NCBI GenBank assembly: GCA_015179045.1
Contig: WHUZ01000006.1
Span: forward strand, 930,001 to 994,000
DNA from: Kalaharituber pfeilii
Lineage: Eukaryota > Ascomycota > Pezizomycetes > Pezizales > Pezizaceae
Reading direction: 5' to 3'
DNA: 64,000 nt
In this document: positions 24,755 through 35,639 of the stretch, one piece after another
Layout: every line of letters begins with the position of its first letter
Numbering within the stretch: the first letter of the stretch is position 1
The notes under the pieces: generated by a model
Seen by the model: the letters and a program-made list of their open reading frames with translations, nothing else
What the model was told of the DNA's origin: nothing
The model's database searches: none
Position numbers and translations under genes: made by a program

Positions 24755-24965
24755 TATTCAAGAACGTGATATTGCTGAAAATCACACTCGTGATGTTATC
24801 ATTCCGCACTCACGGCTGAGAATGGCTGAAGCACCAGAAAGTTCACGGAGGAAAGTGACTGAAACGCCGGACTATCAAGAAGTTCAGGAACGCGATGACA
24901 GTGCAGGCAACCACACTCAGGATGTTATTGTTTTGCACTCATGCAGGATAGTTCAGGAGGATGCC
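24755..24965 (+). repeat. Degenerate internal duplication of about 115 bp
   Basis: Two copies of about 60 bp, near 24763-24820 and 24888-24950, share CACACTC, GATGTTAT and GCACTCA in the same order. Translated, both read ENHTRDVIIPHS- or NHTQDVIVLHS-like peptides in the same frame, so this was probably once coding. Confidence 0.55.
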
Positions 24966-25023
24966 GAAGTAGATACCGTACTTGTGTACAGCGGAAAGTT
25001 TGGAAAAACAGGGGATCCTTGAC

Positions 25024-25212
25024 GGTTGCATAGACAAGGGTTGCAATCTTAATGCTCACACACCCAGACTCAAGACTTTAGCAGAGGTACGGGATGCAGT
25101 AATAGAGGAGTGGAATCGGTTGGGAGCAGAGACTTTGAATCGCTATGTGGACAGCATGCCAGATAGGATAGCTGCTGTAATTGCTGCTAATGGAGGCCAT
25201 ACTCGGAATTGA
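25024..25212 (+). pseudogene. C-terminal remnant of a Tc1/mariner transposase
   Basis: The open frame ends with LAEVRDAVIEEWNRLG, then SMPDRIAAVIAANGGHTRN and a stop. This matches the characteristic C-terminus of Tc1-family transposases (family pattern SMPRR-xx-VI-x-A-x-GG-x-T). The catalytic DDE region and N-terminal helix-turn-helix are missing, so it cannot be active. Confidence 0.7.
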
Positions 25213-27713
25213 AGGATCATGTATTTTTTTTCAAGTACATAGCTCTTTTCTCACTTTTCGCTGATTTTGTTGTACTATTCCTCCTTTGTACCCTGTCTAT
25301 GCAACCGTCATCCAAACTTTGGCATAATCTAAGCATAGGTTGTACGAGTACGTACTACTCGATTAGCGGTCGCTTACATCCCAGTCAGAAAAAGTGACTG
25401 GATAGAGACATTTCGCATGAATTGCAGAGTCGTTACGCCTGTGATGGGAATTGAGTGATCAGTGAAACTACTTCTGCACTACGCTGCTTGATAGACTGTT
25501 CCATATGCTATCCAACAGGCTGTTCAATGGACCCATCAACACGCTGCTCGATATACTGTTCGACATGCTGTTCACTATCAACCGAGTCGTTATAGTAGCC
25601 AATTTTACAACTGCCACCAATTGACCGGCCGTACCAAGCAGGCATTTAGTCAGATTTATACATCCTGCCAAAAGATGTATGACACCTGGAATACTCGGGA
25701 TATGAGTGACACCTAGGACAAAGAAAGCGTCTTTAGCTTGCTGACATGAAGTCGAACATGCTTCTTCAATTCCTGGTCAAAGGTAAGTTGCCATGGTGAA
25801 CACGATGCGCATCCCTTCCTGAAGAAAGTTACCGAAGCAGGAAATAGAATAGGAAGTGAAGTATCATTGAAAAAAATAAGTACAAACCAACAAGTGCGAA
25901 GTTGAAAGTAAAACTATATAACTAACTTTGCTCACTTTGAACTGCATAGCAACAAAAAAAGCATGTAGCTTCACTGTTCCGTAGTTTTTCCGTGCTCAAT
26001 GCCCCTCGCAGGCATAGCCCCTCTTTGTCATGCTCACGTGCTTAATAATTGCGAAAATATGGCGAAAAAAAGCAAGTGAATGTTGCAATTGGATGGATGG
26101 CGCCCTGTGAATATCAACACTTGTCATGCGCACCGTGTTTTGTTGCTGTTATATTCATGGTCCTATACTCGCCCAGTGTAATTTGTGGAATGAGAAATTT
26201 GATACAGCTTGTATGTCACTCCCTCTAGCATGAACGTCACATGACATTATTTACGTGCAAGTATATAACAAAGTGTCTTCGGACATTGTAACTAACTGCG
26301 AGTATGTACTACCTAAAGTGCGATAAGTTGATACTGTATACTTCTTAGTCTGGGAGGCGTAGTGCAACCATTATGACCTCACTTGCCACTTATAGTAGCT
26401 TACTGCAACTGGGTTGCAACCATACTCCACCATAATACTACCCTGCAACTAATAAAGGGAAACAAAAGAAACCTCATGAAGACAACATAACATATTTCCC
26501 TTACACCTACTAGTTTGATTATCTCGATACAATAGCTTATTTTAGATCAATTCTAAATTTATGATTTGTTTCCGGTGGTCTGCTTAGAAGAACTGAGGTC
26601 TTAACCCTTCTTTTTCCTGCGCCCACTGTACTCGTACACCGCTGACCTGCTTTGAAATCCGACATCCAATGTAACAATGTCTCCAATGAATACGCGGAGC
26701 CTGTTCCGAGCTCAAAGTTCATAAGGCCCACCAAGTAAGCTGACAATGATCGATGAAGTATACTGTTATATATTGTTGTATATTTTTTACTTACTTGAGC
26801 AACTAGACTTAATATATATTAATATTAGATTACGCCTAACGAAGCAAAGCTCACGGCATGTGGCGCACTGGCGGAACGTTCGACATCGAGATGAACGTTC
26901 AAGCTGTGCGGGACGCCCCATCTCTGATCAGGGCACCCAGGTCTGGTTGCTCGCAAGCAAGGGTTCTAGCGCGTTCTTGACGAGGCCTGTAATTCACCCT
27001 CGCCTCGCGTGGCCGTGAATTAATATTTGCGGCGAGCGGGCTGCGCAGCGCTAGCCCTCGTGGTGCACGTTCCAGCGCTCACCCTACGGTAGTCTGGTTG
27101 CACGCTCACCCCGACCTCGGCACTTACACCTTTGGCTAGTATTAGTACAAGTATTTATTGTATGCATAGCTCATTAGGTGTGCATTTTTTGGTCGCATGC
27201 AACATCAATTCTGGGACCCCACGAGACAGTCAAAAGTTTGCTGTCCCTTTGGCAATTTTCGGTGCTCCTGCGTCCTCGGCGCAGTACCGTTGGAACAAAC
27301 GCATAGTCTGGGGGCGTCGGCAGCCACACAGCCCGAATTGGACCCACCCCTCGCAATGGCAATGGCCTGCTGAACGTCAATGCCAGCTGCGCGGGTGAGC
27401 TTCCCTCCGATGTCCCCTCACCCCCTCCTCAATGGCAGCGTACCTCGCCTGTACGTGTAACTACCGTAAGTGGGTGGGCATACACAGCTATCTGCCAATG
27501 TCCCACAAGGCTCATGTGAGCGGCGCCTCCTCGAAGAAGCATGGCCAAAAGCCAGAGATTTTTATATAACGATCCTCTTTCCCCACCTTCTTCAGCATCT
27601 CCAGTCCTCAAGCTCAACCCGGCCAGCTTCTCACCGCCAGACTTTCCAGCGCTGTCACTCTCAAACCAACAAGATCCTCAATCGCTTATCGTCAATCTCT
27701 CTCGTTTGCAAAG
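25213..27713. other. Gene-poor stretch
   Basis: The sequence is mostly AT-rich. At 25480-25590 the minus strand encodes a degenerate repeated EQxVEQ-type peptide, disrupted by a stop, probably the end of a decayed coding sequence. A GC-richer island spans about 26850-27120. No intact gene is recognised before the small secreted protein. Confidence 0.4.
27563..27569 (+). promoter_or_regulatory. TATA-like box of the small secreted protein gene
   Basis: TATATAA lies 145 bp upstream of the start codon at 27714 and is followed by a pyrimidine-rich stretch (27571-27600), as is common at fungal promoters. Position and composition only; not proven. Confidence 0.4.
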
Positions 27714-28189
27714 ATGCTCTTCTCCGTTAAGCAAGCCGTGGCCCTTGCAAGTGGTCTTTTCCTCGCACAGGGTATTTGTTCACATAACTTACATTGTTTC
27801 AACGTATCACTAATGGGGCTCTATTCTTCTATACAGGCGTTACTGCAGCTGCTGTCCCTGTCTACTCTGTCAAATGTTTTGGTATCACAGAGAGCAGTCC
27901 TTTCGTCGCAGACTGCCGTGCGGCCCTCGAGCAGGTACCAAAAACGTCTGGGGAGCCGGAAATCTGCACAATGATCTGGATGACGCAGGCCGATCTTTAT
28001 ACAGTCGGCACCTGCACAATTCAGACTTACAGTGACACTCGAGGCAAAGCACACTGCCTTGACCCCGCGAAAATCAGAAAGGGAGTCGAAGCTATTCTTG
28101 CTTCGTGCACTTCTTCAGAAAAGGTTGAAGGACAGTACGAGTGGTCAACTGTCCCCAATGTTGGCGGTGAGGGTGTGAGGTTGGTTTAG
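27714..28189 (+). CDS. Small secreted cysteine-rich protein
   Basis: Two exons, 27714..27771 and 27837..28189, encode 136 aa. The 65-nt intron has donor GTATTT and acceptor CTATACAG, and phase 1 is kept (CAG G|GC). The start codon is the first ATG after a pyrimidine-rich leader. A signal peptide covers about residues 1-25 (LFSVKQAVALASGLFLAQG, cut near AAA). The mature part holds six cysteines at 33, 46, 63, 79, 93 and 110, a pattern compatible with three disulphides. The pattern DC...IC...TC...HC...SC resembles small secreted proteins of many ascomycetes, but I cannot name the family. It is the only intact protein gene in an otherwise repeat-rich 18-kb stretch. An extracellular role is inferred; host interaction is speculation. 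Confidence 0.8.
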
Positions 28190-28984
28190 TGCAAAGTAGG
28201 AAACTTAGGTTATGGTCTACGGTCGAACTTTCTCGGTTTTGGATTTCAATGGCTTTCGGTGTTGCATATCCTGTAAACTATCGTAAGATGGAGGCACAGA
28301 AGGGCGAGGATAGAAAGTGGAGCTTGTATAAATTTAGCTAGCACTGTTGCATGTAGTGCTTGAATTGAAATATTAGACAGGCTACTGTTGTATCAATCAA
28401 TGATTCCAGGATTTCTGTGCCTTTTCGGATCCTGAGTATTTGTGTGCTTCCTCATTCGTTGAGAGCTGATTGGCTTATCCAACTTTTTCTACAGTACATT
28501 GCTTGGTATATCATAGTTAGATCAGAAGGGTAACACCACAATTATTCGTGCTACAAGTGGCTGTTTTCCGTTGTCAAGTAGCTTGCTTGAACCACTTGAG
28601 CATCCGCCTGATGCAATTCGTATGTTCACCTTTGTGTGATGCCATAATCATAGGTAGTTATTTATATCATTTCTCGCATGTTGCCCTATGGGCTTCGAGC
28701 AGCATGCGAATATTTAAAAAAACAAGGATTATTCTGAGAAGGATCCAAAAAACTAACACTGGTTTCGGTATCTGAGGGTGTTATTCTGTTCTCGTGCCCA
28801 GACTCTGGTGTCATTCATGAACTAGCTCTGAAAATATCATACTGATATGTTTCAGTAAGGTATTTCATCGTCCTCCTCCTAACTCCTTGAAATCAAATTT
28901 ATAATGAGTTACATTTTGCCCTCGAGCTTTCTCTTGACCTGAGATACTCTGGGGGGCATAAACGCCGCCAACGTTGAATGCATG

Positions 28985-29018
<34 letters not shown>

Positions 29019-30830
29019 CACATAACCCCGCTTAACGCTACCCGCTATACAGTAAGTGTATATGAGCTATTTCATTCATATCTTGAGCCACGATGCTGAT
29101 CAGTAAACGGCTCGGAAAGTTGACCCGAATAGATGCATTCATCATGAGGTGGAGGATACGTTGCTATTCATGGTTCATCAGCTTGCGCATCATATATTCG
29201 ATATAATTAAACATGTGATTCCATGGCCCTATGCTCCATGAACGTGCATACGAACGCTACAAGAAAGGATTCCGATCTAGCGAATTCCCGGACCCAATTG
29301 GGTCGCACATGTTCTCAGGGATTACGGACCGCTATACTGCGCATGCATTGCGGGGTGACATGCGTCTTGTACTTCTCATTACCGACTAGGCATGCTTCAG
29401 TTGTAACTAGCATGTAAGTGACCGGGTTGTGGCCGATGTTTCCATCTCGGCTTGTACCTGCTACATGCATAATACACATTGTTGCATATCCATCCTGGAA
29501 CCGGTCATCACCGACTTAATTTACTGCGACAAAAGAAATATTCCAGCCGGGGGGATAAGCCCTGCAAGGTATTTGTAACTCTCGTCTACATATTGCTGAC
29601 ACTGACTGGATACCAGGGACAGCAGTCTGAATAAATTGGGTAAAACTTCCATGGATTCGCAATCAGTATTCAGGATGATGTTGACGTGGCCTACCGTAGT
29701 GCTTTGTGTACCCCCATATCAGCGGCAAGAAGGGATGGACCGAGAGCCGTTACCGTTGTTAGATTGTGTCGGTTGCACAAATATAGGTAATCTTGGCATC
29801 AACTGAACGATCATACCCACACCACAAGAACTGAGGTGTTTTAGCAGGGAACTTCAGCCCAGGACGGAATGGGACAAAAAGTTAATTCCTTTATTTTCAG
29901 TCGTTAGTTTAAAGATTTATAGAGCGGCAGGCCCAAACTTCATAAATATCGATTGTTTATTGGCCATAGCGTATGCTTGAAAACTCAATCAAGCTCCAAA
30001 CAAATGGAGAAATGCTTTCCCTATGACAATCGGGAGAAAACAAATCACCAAGCGTTTATCAGTACGTCTCCACATGCTGAAGGTGTTTGGGTAACCACTC
30101 CAGGAAGAAGATAGTTACAATTATTCGGCAATCTATTGGTGCATTCGGGTGTCTCTGTAAAATATGTTTCAGTATTCTCAGCACCATCTTTCACCTGCAC
30201 CAATTTGCAGTTTTAAGAATCAGGAAGCAGCTCGCTTCGAAGCAAGCAGTGGGGATATATATCCATGAATAGTTATTTGCCCTCCGACTGTACTTGGCAC
30301 ACTGATGCAACGTAGACACGAATTTAATATGTCTATGTGGTGCGTAAGTGTTGCTTTCTGGGTACTGGATCCGTTATCGATGTCACTAAGATTTGTTTCT
30401 TCAGGAGGTTAGGATGGACTGAGGAGCAGGTTATAGTGTCGCTCTGTTGCTATGTGCAGTTTCTTGAACTGAAAGTTAGATTTCGGCCTTGGGGGCTCCG
30501 ATGTCATGAGTTTCCGACCTTTGAACCTGGTGATATTTTGCATATCTGATGGTAGAGAAGATTCTCAATGAATACTTCTCCGTTGGTCGTCAATTCCATA
30601 GGTATGTCCTATCATGAGCGTTCGAGGTAGTACTCATGGGTTGAGACCGTCATTTTGCCCAGCGTGCCAACAACAATTTTTGTAATGATGGTAAGATGAA
30701 GGCTTTGAGTTATAAAAGGTTTAAGCAAATAGCCAGGATAGTCTACGAAATTCCCTTCTCGTGATCGCGATGCAACCCTTCAACGTTTGGAACCTAATTG
30801 AGTCGGTTGAGTTATCACATTCATTCCTAA
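28190..30830. other. Gene-poor stretch
   Basis: There is no intact gene over 2.6 kb. A sequence near 28662-28700 (ATATCATTTCTCGCATG with GCCCTATGGGC) resembles the tail of family C retroposons, but its boundaries are unclear. A family A-like tail is listed separately. Confidence 0.4.
28985..29045 (-). mobile_element. Probable family A retroposon tail, diverged
   Basis: A T run and (ATT)n are followed by ATCACATAACCCCGCTT, matching the reverse complement of the family A tail. I found no clear target duplication and the 5' part is diverged, so this is an older or incomplete copy. Confidence 0.45.
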
Positions 30831-32340
30831 TCAGATAACCATATAACGAGTGAATGAAGGAACTGCCGGCGATTGGGTTGTCTCGCAGGCCAAGGCTGGG
30901 CTCAGGTCGCTCTTAACCTCTGTTGCGGTCGCGTTATATTCGGAATCTTCTGATGTTGTGTCCTTGTTGTAACAAGGGGACTTGAAGAAGTTGGTATATA
31001 TAATCGGGTACCGTAAGCGACTTGCAGAATATGAACCATGCACCATCTTGATGCCAGGAATTGTCGGCTCTTGTGAATTTTCAGTCCGAGGGATGTAATA
31101 AAACTGCTTGTTCGTCTGATCATGAAACCGTTCAACTTGGCAAATGCTAAAGCTAACTAAGGATCCATGGACTGCATTCTTGAGAAAATTGGGAAAAGGA
31201 ATGGCGTGACTTGCAGCCGAGAACTCACTGTTGGTGGCATTGATAGTCTAAGATTCAACTGCTGAAACACTTCCAGTACCGCAGCGCTCCATCATCACCG
31301 GCTAGGGTGCATTGATCTTAAAAGGTACTGTTCGTATGCACCCAGCTGCTCTCTTACAATTGAAGGCTTGTGGATATTGTACAAGTTCGGGTGATTGAAG
31401 GAGGTGACGATAGGAGCGTGTCCTGAAGACCAGATCTGGTCGGTGGGGAGCATGTTAACACTTATGAGAGAGCTGTGCGCAAGAAGAGAGGGGCAAGCGA
31501 GGGAGATGCGGGGCTTATAACCTGATCCGAGCCATTCCATTCTTGGTACTTCTGGACGTCGAAGGTCGGCGACTACTGCCCAACTAGGCAGGTACCATTC
31601 GCAATGCTTCGGAATGCCAAGCCTTGCTTATTGTGTCCCACGTAGACACCACACTTAAGATTTGAATATGGCAAACAGTGCAATCGCTAAATGCTCAGTT
31701 TGATGATGCGCCTCCAGTGCCGCTTGAGCTTCAAGTAGCAGCATACCCGTACGGGCCGGTCTGCGGTAATGAAAAGCCCCATGAATCTCTGTCCTTACGC
31801 TCGATTATCAATACTTTAGGATAACGGTATATAGTAGTGGTATAATGGTGAGAGCGAGAAAGAAATTGGTTGGTGTATATATATATCTAAGAGGTAGCTA
31901 TAGCAAGATACCGAGTATGCATGAGTACGGTGTGGATAAGTTTGGGCTCAGGGTAATGGCATTTATTACAAACTCGCGACGTCTTTCTGATGCACATCAC
32001 AAGCAAGTGACTGCCTATCTGCCCTAGCCCTAACTTTTGCAGGCCCCACAGAAATACATCTGTAAGAAACTTCATAAGTTCATTTGCGCTTCCTTCCACC
32101 TTCGTCGACGTCCCTCGAGTCACCTTGGCCTTGGAAGGATGAAGGTTTCCATCTTCTGTCACCTGTCGCAAATACGAATCACGGCACCCCCGTTATAGCC
32201 TGCCTGATTAGTTAAGAAGCTCATACCTATAACATTTTCGGCTGCCTTGCTCGATAGCATCTCCTTCAGAGGTTCCTATATGCTGGGCTTGCTGTCGTCA
32301 AAGGACCCTATCTGAATACCAGTCGAGAACCTCCCTTCAA
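30831..32340 (-). pseudogene. Decayed protein-coding gene of unknown family
   Basis: Several long open blocks on the minus strand read like real protein but are broken. At about 31660-31295 the text runs LFAIFKS, stop, VWCLRGTQ, stop, ARLGIPKHCEWYLPSW and on through GHAPIVTSFNHPNLYNIHKP, with both TAA stops in the same frame. At about 31242-30831, in another frame, an open block contains SHAIPFPNFLKNAVHGS and FYYIPRT. Around 32300-32170 there are similar fragments (SSKAAENVIGMSFLTNQAGY). Stops and frameshifts, with no ATG-led open frame, argue for a pseudogene; missed introns cannot be excluded. I do not recognise the family. Confidence 0.4.
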
Positions 32341-32746
32341 CTCTAATTAGGATTGTTGCGTCCCTCCTCAAACAAAAAGACATACAACGATACCATCACC
32401 ATGGGGTTACTTGTTCAGTGTGAGCGGCTCGGGCTGGCTTAAGACAGCCAAGATCACGCTAGTGTTTCATAAACTGCAAATACTTAATATGGTAATAAAT
32501 TAGAGACTCAGCTCATCCCAACCTGCCAACAACTTCTATAAATATCAAAAGTGGTTCAATTACATAGACCTATATCAAGTCTTTCACGTTTAATATCTCT
32601 CAAGGTCTCTAGAAGGTAAGTTGCACATTTTAAGAGTGTATATATAGGTCTCTCTATTCTCTCTATCCTCTTGAAATTCTTTTCTCTTTACTACTACCCA
32701 ATATTAAGGCTTCGAGACTCACGCTACGCTCCGAGACCCTTAATCC

Positions 32747-32795
32747 TCATATCGCCATAGCCCATAGGGCGGCACGCGATCAATGATATAAAAAA
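32747..32795 (+). mobile_element. Retroposon tail, family C, copy 1
   Basis: CGCCATAGCCCATAGGGCGG is followed by a CACGCGATCAATGATAT-type sequence and an A-rich end. It lies inside the hAT remnant. The flanking duplication is unclear. Confidence 0.6.
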
Positions 32796-32859
32796 AACCA
32801 AAAAAACATACTACACTTCAAGATTCTTGTTCCTTATAGGATATTAGCAATTTATCAGT

Positions 32860-33354
32860 ATGACAACCAATTCTACATCAATTCGTGATGCCTTTCTTGC
32901 CAGCCTGGCTGGCCGATATTCTTCAGTTAAAGATCAGCATACTGTTTTGAACTCTCATTATACCTATATGAAAGATGGATGATTTTGCGGCGAAAAATAT
33001 CAGATAATGAGCACAAAATTGTATGTATGCATTGTTCCAAGACTTGGCAACTCAAAAGCCGTACAACAACCACATCCATGTTACTTCTTTTCAGAACTTG
33101 TGGCGTCAACTAGTAATGCCACAGAATTGAAGCGACGAATACCATTTGACATGATGGTTCCAACAAAACGAGCTAAACCAGAGGGCTTTTCCGAAACACA
33201 TTATCGTGAACTCCTTTGCCGCTGTCTTATCTCAACAAATTCACCAATCAAACTAGCAGAAAAAGCATCATTTCTAGAGCTCCTCCAATATTGCAATCCC
33301 AAAGTTCAGAAAATGTCAGCTCGTGCTATACATAGATATTCTGAAACTCTATAA
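32860..33354 (+). pseudogene. Broken hAT transposase N-terminus (BED finger region)
   Basis: A first piece starts at ATG 32860 (MTTNSTSIRDAFLASLAG) and stops after about 40 codons. A second frame around 32990-33110 reads KIVCMHCSKTWQLKSRTTTT, which fits a BED-type C-x2-C finger followed by a basic stretch. A third part up to 33354 contains YRELLCRCLISTNSPIKL and FLELLQYCNPKVQ, typical of hAT transposases downstream of the BED finger. The DDE core is missing. Confidence 0.6.
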
Positions 33355-33577
33355 CAAAACTCATGAAGGTGTCATTCAACTTTTTAGACAGATATACTGA
33401 ATTTAGCGGATAGCAGCGAGGAGGATGAAGCTGTAGAATAGTTTAGATTAGTTATCAATATCATGTAATCAAGGCTCGCTAGCTCGAGCCCACCTTCTAT
33501 TTGACGAGCTCGGCCCACGAGCTGGCTCGAGCTCACCCTCCAGCTCGGCTCGAGCTATCTCGTGCCGCTCACTAAAC

Positions 33578-34033
33578 TGTTACATTGTTCACTATCTCAA
33601 AGCAGAAATATGTCATAGACGTAAGAAGAAAGAGAAGAAAGAACACTGAGGAGCAACTTCGTCGCAATTTCCAACATAGGGACTGGTGCACTATACAAGA
33701 TGCATTCTATTGTGTCCTTCACGCGCGGCTTCTGGTATAGACTTACACTCGGGTACCAGCCAGTCTGGGCATCCTATTTTGGTTGGTATACGCTTTTGGG
33801 GTATGTTGGCAACCGTGGGTATGAATTATGATCTTCTGAATTATCCGCCAGGCAGTTCTCAACTCCTCGACTTCAGTGGTGTCAATCTAAGATCCTAAGA
33901 ATACTAGCAAACAGCTATAAGGAAACTTCACATCAATGATGGTATAAAGGAGTTCTTGCTTAGGCTGCGGCAAATCCAGATGATCACCCTGCACAACTCT
34001 CCCGTTGCGCAGTTTGCCACACAAAATCAGCCT
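33578..34033. other. Repeat-rich spacer
   Basis: No gene is seen between the hAT remnant and the next retroposon tail. Confidence 0.4.
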
Positions 34034-34093
34034 TTTTTTTTTTTTTTTTTTTTTATCACGTGACCCCGCTTGTAGCTGTTCGCCATGGCAGGG
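34034..34093 (-). mobile_element. Tail-only retroposon, family A, copy 3
   Basis: This 60-bp insertion reads on the minus strand as CCCTGCCATGGCGAACAG, a short middle, GGGGTCACGTGA, then poly(A). The 14-bp target duplication CACAAAATCAGCCT is perfect (34020..34033 and 34094..34107). Confidence 0.92.
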
Positions 34094-34587
34094 CACAAAA
34101 TCAGCCTATTCATGTGCATGAGCAGCGACTTGAGCCTCTTTAGCCCGGTTGCTTAAACTCTCGCGTCCTGTGCCCTCCCATCTACTATAGCTCTGGAAGT
34201 TGTAAATCCCAGATCACCTTTTTAGTTCTCCATAGTATGATCGTTCATGCTATCGAAATCAAGTATCAGAACGCTCCATTTTGTCTATTGAGCAGTCTGG
34301 CCGGTCATTCATTTCCCTTTCAATTGATAAATCTAACAGGGGATTATAGAGCTGTAAGATATCACAGATCCAATTACGACCACAAGGCATACCTTTCCTC
34401 TAATATCCTATGTCAGTCAGTATTCACAGCAGAGATTGCTTGGAGGAAAAGATAGGCCAGCCATACATACTGTACCAATACACATTTCGAAACCGCCACA
34501 AAGAATGTGGAATAAAGTCACTTTGATAACTGCAAAAGTATTGTATGAATGCATGGATGAGCTCTTATAGCCAGTAGGGTTTATATC

Positions 34588-34677
34588 TTTTTTTTTTCTT
34601 TTTTTTTTTTTTTTTTTTTTAAATTGTTGTTGTTCACATAACCGCGCATATAAGCTACAAGCCTATGGCAGAGAGTA
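34588..34677 (-). mobile_element. Diverged family A retroposon tail with long poly(A)
   Basis: A T tract with one C is followed by TTCACATAACCGCGCATATA and then CCTATGGCAGAG. This aligns with family A but differs in the middle, like the copy at 51164..51288. No clear duplication is visible. Confidence 0.5.
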
Positions 34678-34832
34678 TCTATACATCCGGACCATGCTAT
34701 ATGGATAAAGAAATAACACGTGAGCTTCTGATATCCCATGGTGATGACTTACTTTTCACAGGAAAACGCAACGACATCAACACCGCAAAGAAAGGCATTG
34801 AAAGGGACCGTCACGCTTGAGGATTATATTGC

Positions 34833-34886
34833 CTTTTTTTTTTCTTTTATATCATTACTCGCATGCCGCCCTGTGGGCTATGGCGA
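34833..34886 (-). mobile_element. Tail-only retroposon, family C, copy 2
   Basis: This 54-bp insertion reads on the minus strand as CGCCATAGCCCACAGGGCGG, CATGCGAGTAATGATATA and poly(A). It has a perfect 11-bp target duplication, GATTATATTGC (34822..34832 and 34887..34897). Confidence 0.88.
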
Positions 34887-34897
34887 GATTATATTGC

Positions 34898-35315
34898 TAT
34901 TATGTTGCTTAGATCTTGTTCCATGGACATTCCATACCCGTGCAGACGGGAATATCGGGGATATTTAACGACTAGCATAGAACATCTTCACGTAGAGTGC
35001 ATAGGTCTTCTACAACAATCCACTTTAGACATAAGGACATAAGATACATAGCACGCTCCAAAGATAGACGTCATCTTCTTTACAATTGACATATGTGCTT
35101 CAGGTGTCATAACTGATTCTCGCCCTTTTCCTAGGAACAAATCACACACACGATTCTCACCAACACCCTCTATCACCAGCTACCTCACAACTCACTTTAC
35201 CAACCGCATCTGCAATTGTAGACTAACAAATCCACCCTACCTCCCCCTTCTCTTCCTCTGAATACGGCAGTCAAGTGCAGTCGATATAAATACTACTAAA
35301 TTTTTCTCAGCGCTA
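34898..35315. other. Spacer with no gene
   Basis: No coding signal is seen. Confidence 0.4.
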
Positions 35316-35369
35316 TTTTTTTTATATATATATCATTACTCGTATACCGCTCTGAGGGCTATGACGAGA
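35316..35369 (-). mobile_element. Tail-only retroposon, family C, copy 3
   Basis: This 54-bp insertion has a diverged family C tail (TCATAGCCCTCAGAGCGG on the minus strand). The flanking 13-mers TTTCTCAGCGCTA (35303..35315) and TTTCTCTGCACTA (35370..35382) match at 11 of 13 positions, so it is an older insertion. Confidence 0.7.
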
Positions 35370-35639
35370 TTTCTCTGCACTAATGCGTACAGATATACAT
35401 CTTTACTCGGACAGCCGGGGGGTAAACGCCTTGAACACCTGCATCTATGTATCAAGTATGCAGGCGCAACGCCGCGCACTGACAACCGAACTTTATCGTT
35501 CTAACAGGAAATTGGCGAAAGGTCCATTGCAAGGTTCATATATAAGTATGTATGCACTGTACCGCACATCTCACTTGTGCATCAAACCTTCATTCTGTCA
35601 CGACATCTATAGATAATTCATTATCGAAGCCTGAGGCAA

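Larger units (their letters stand above)
32419..33577 (+). mobile_element. hAT-type transposon remnant
   Basis: The ends carry a short inverted repeat, GTGAGCGGCTCGGG at the left (about 32419) against CGTGCCGCTCAC at the right (about 33578). The right subterminal part is packed with GCTCGAGC and GAGCTCGG motifs, a pattern common in hAT elements. The inside encodes a broken BED-type zinc finger and part of a hAT transposase. A retroposon tail has inserted at about 32747. The terminal target duplication is too eroded to call. Confidence 0.6.
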
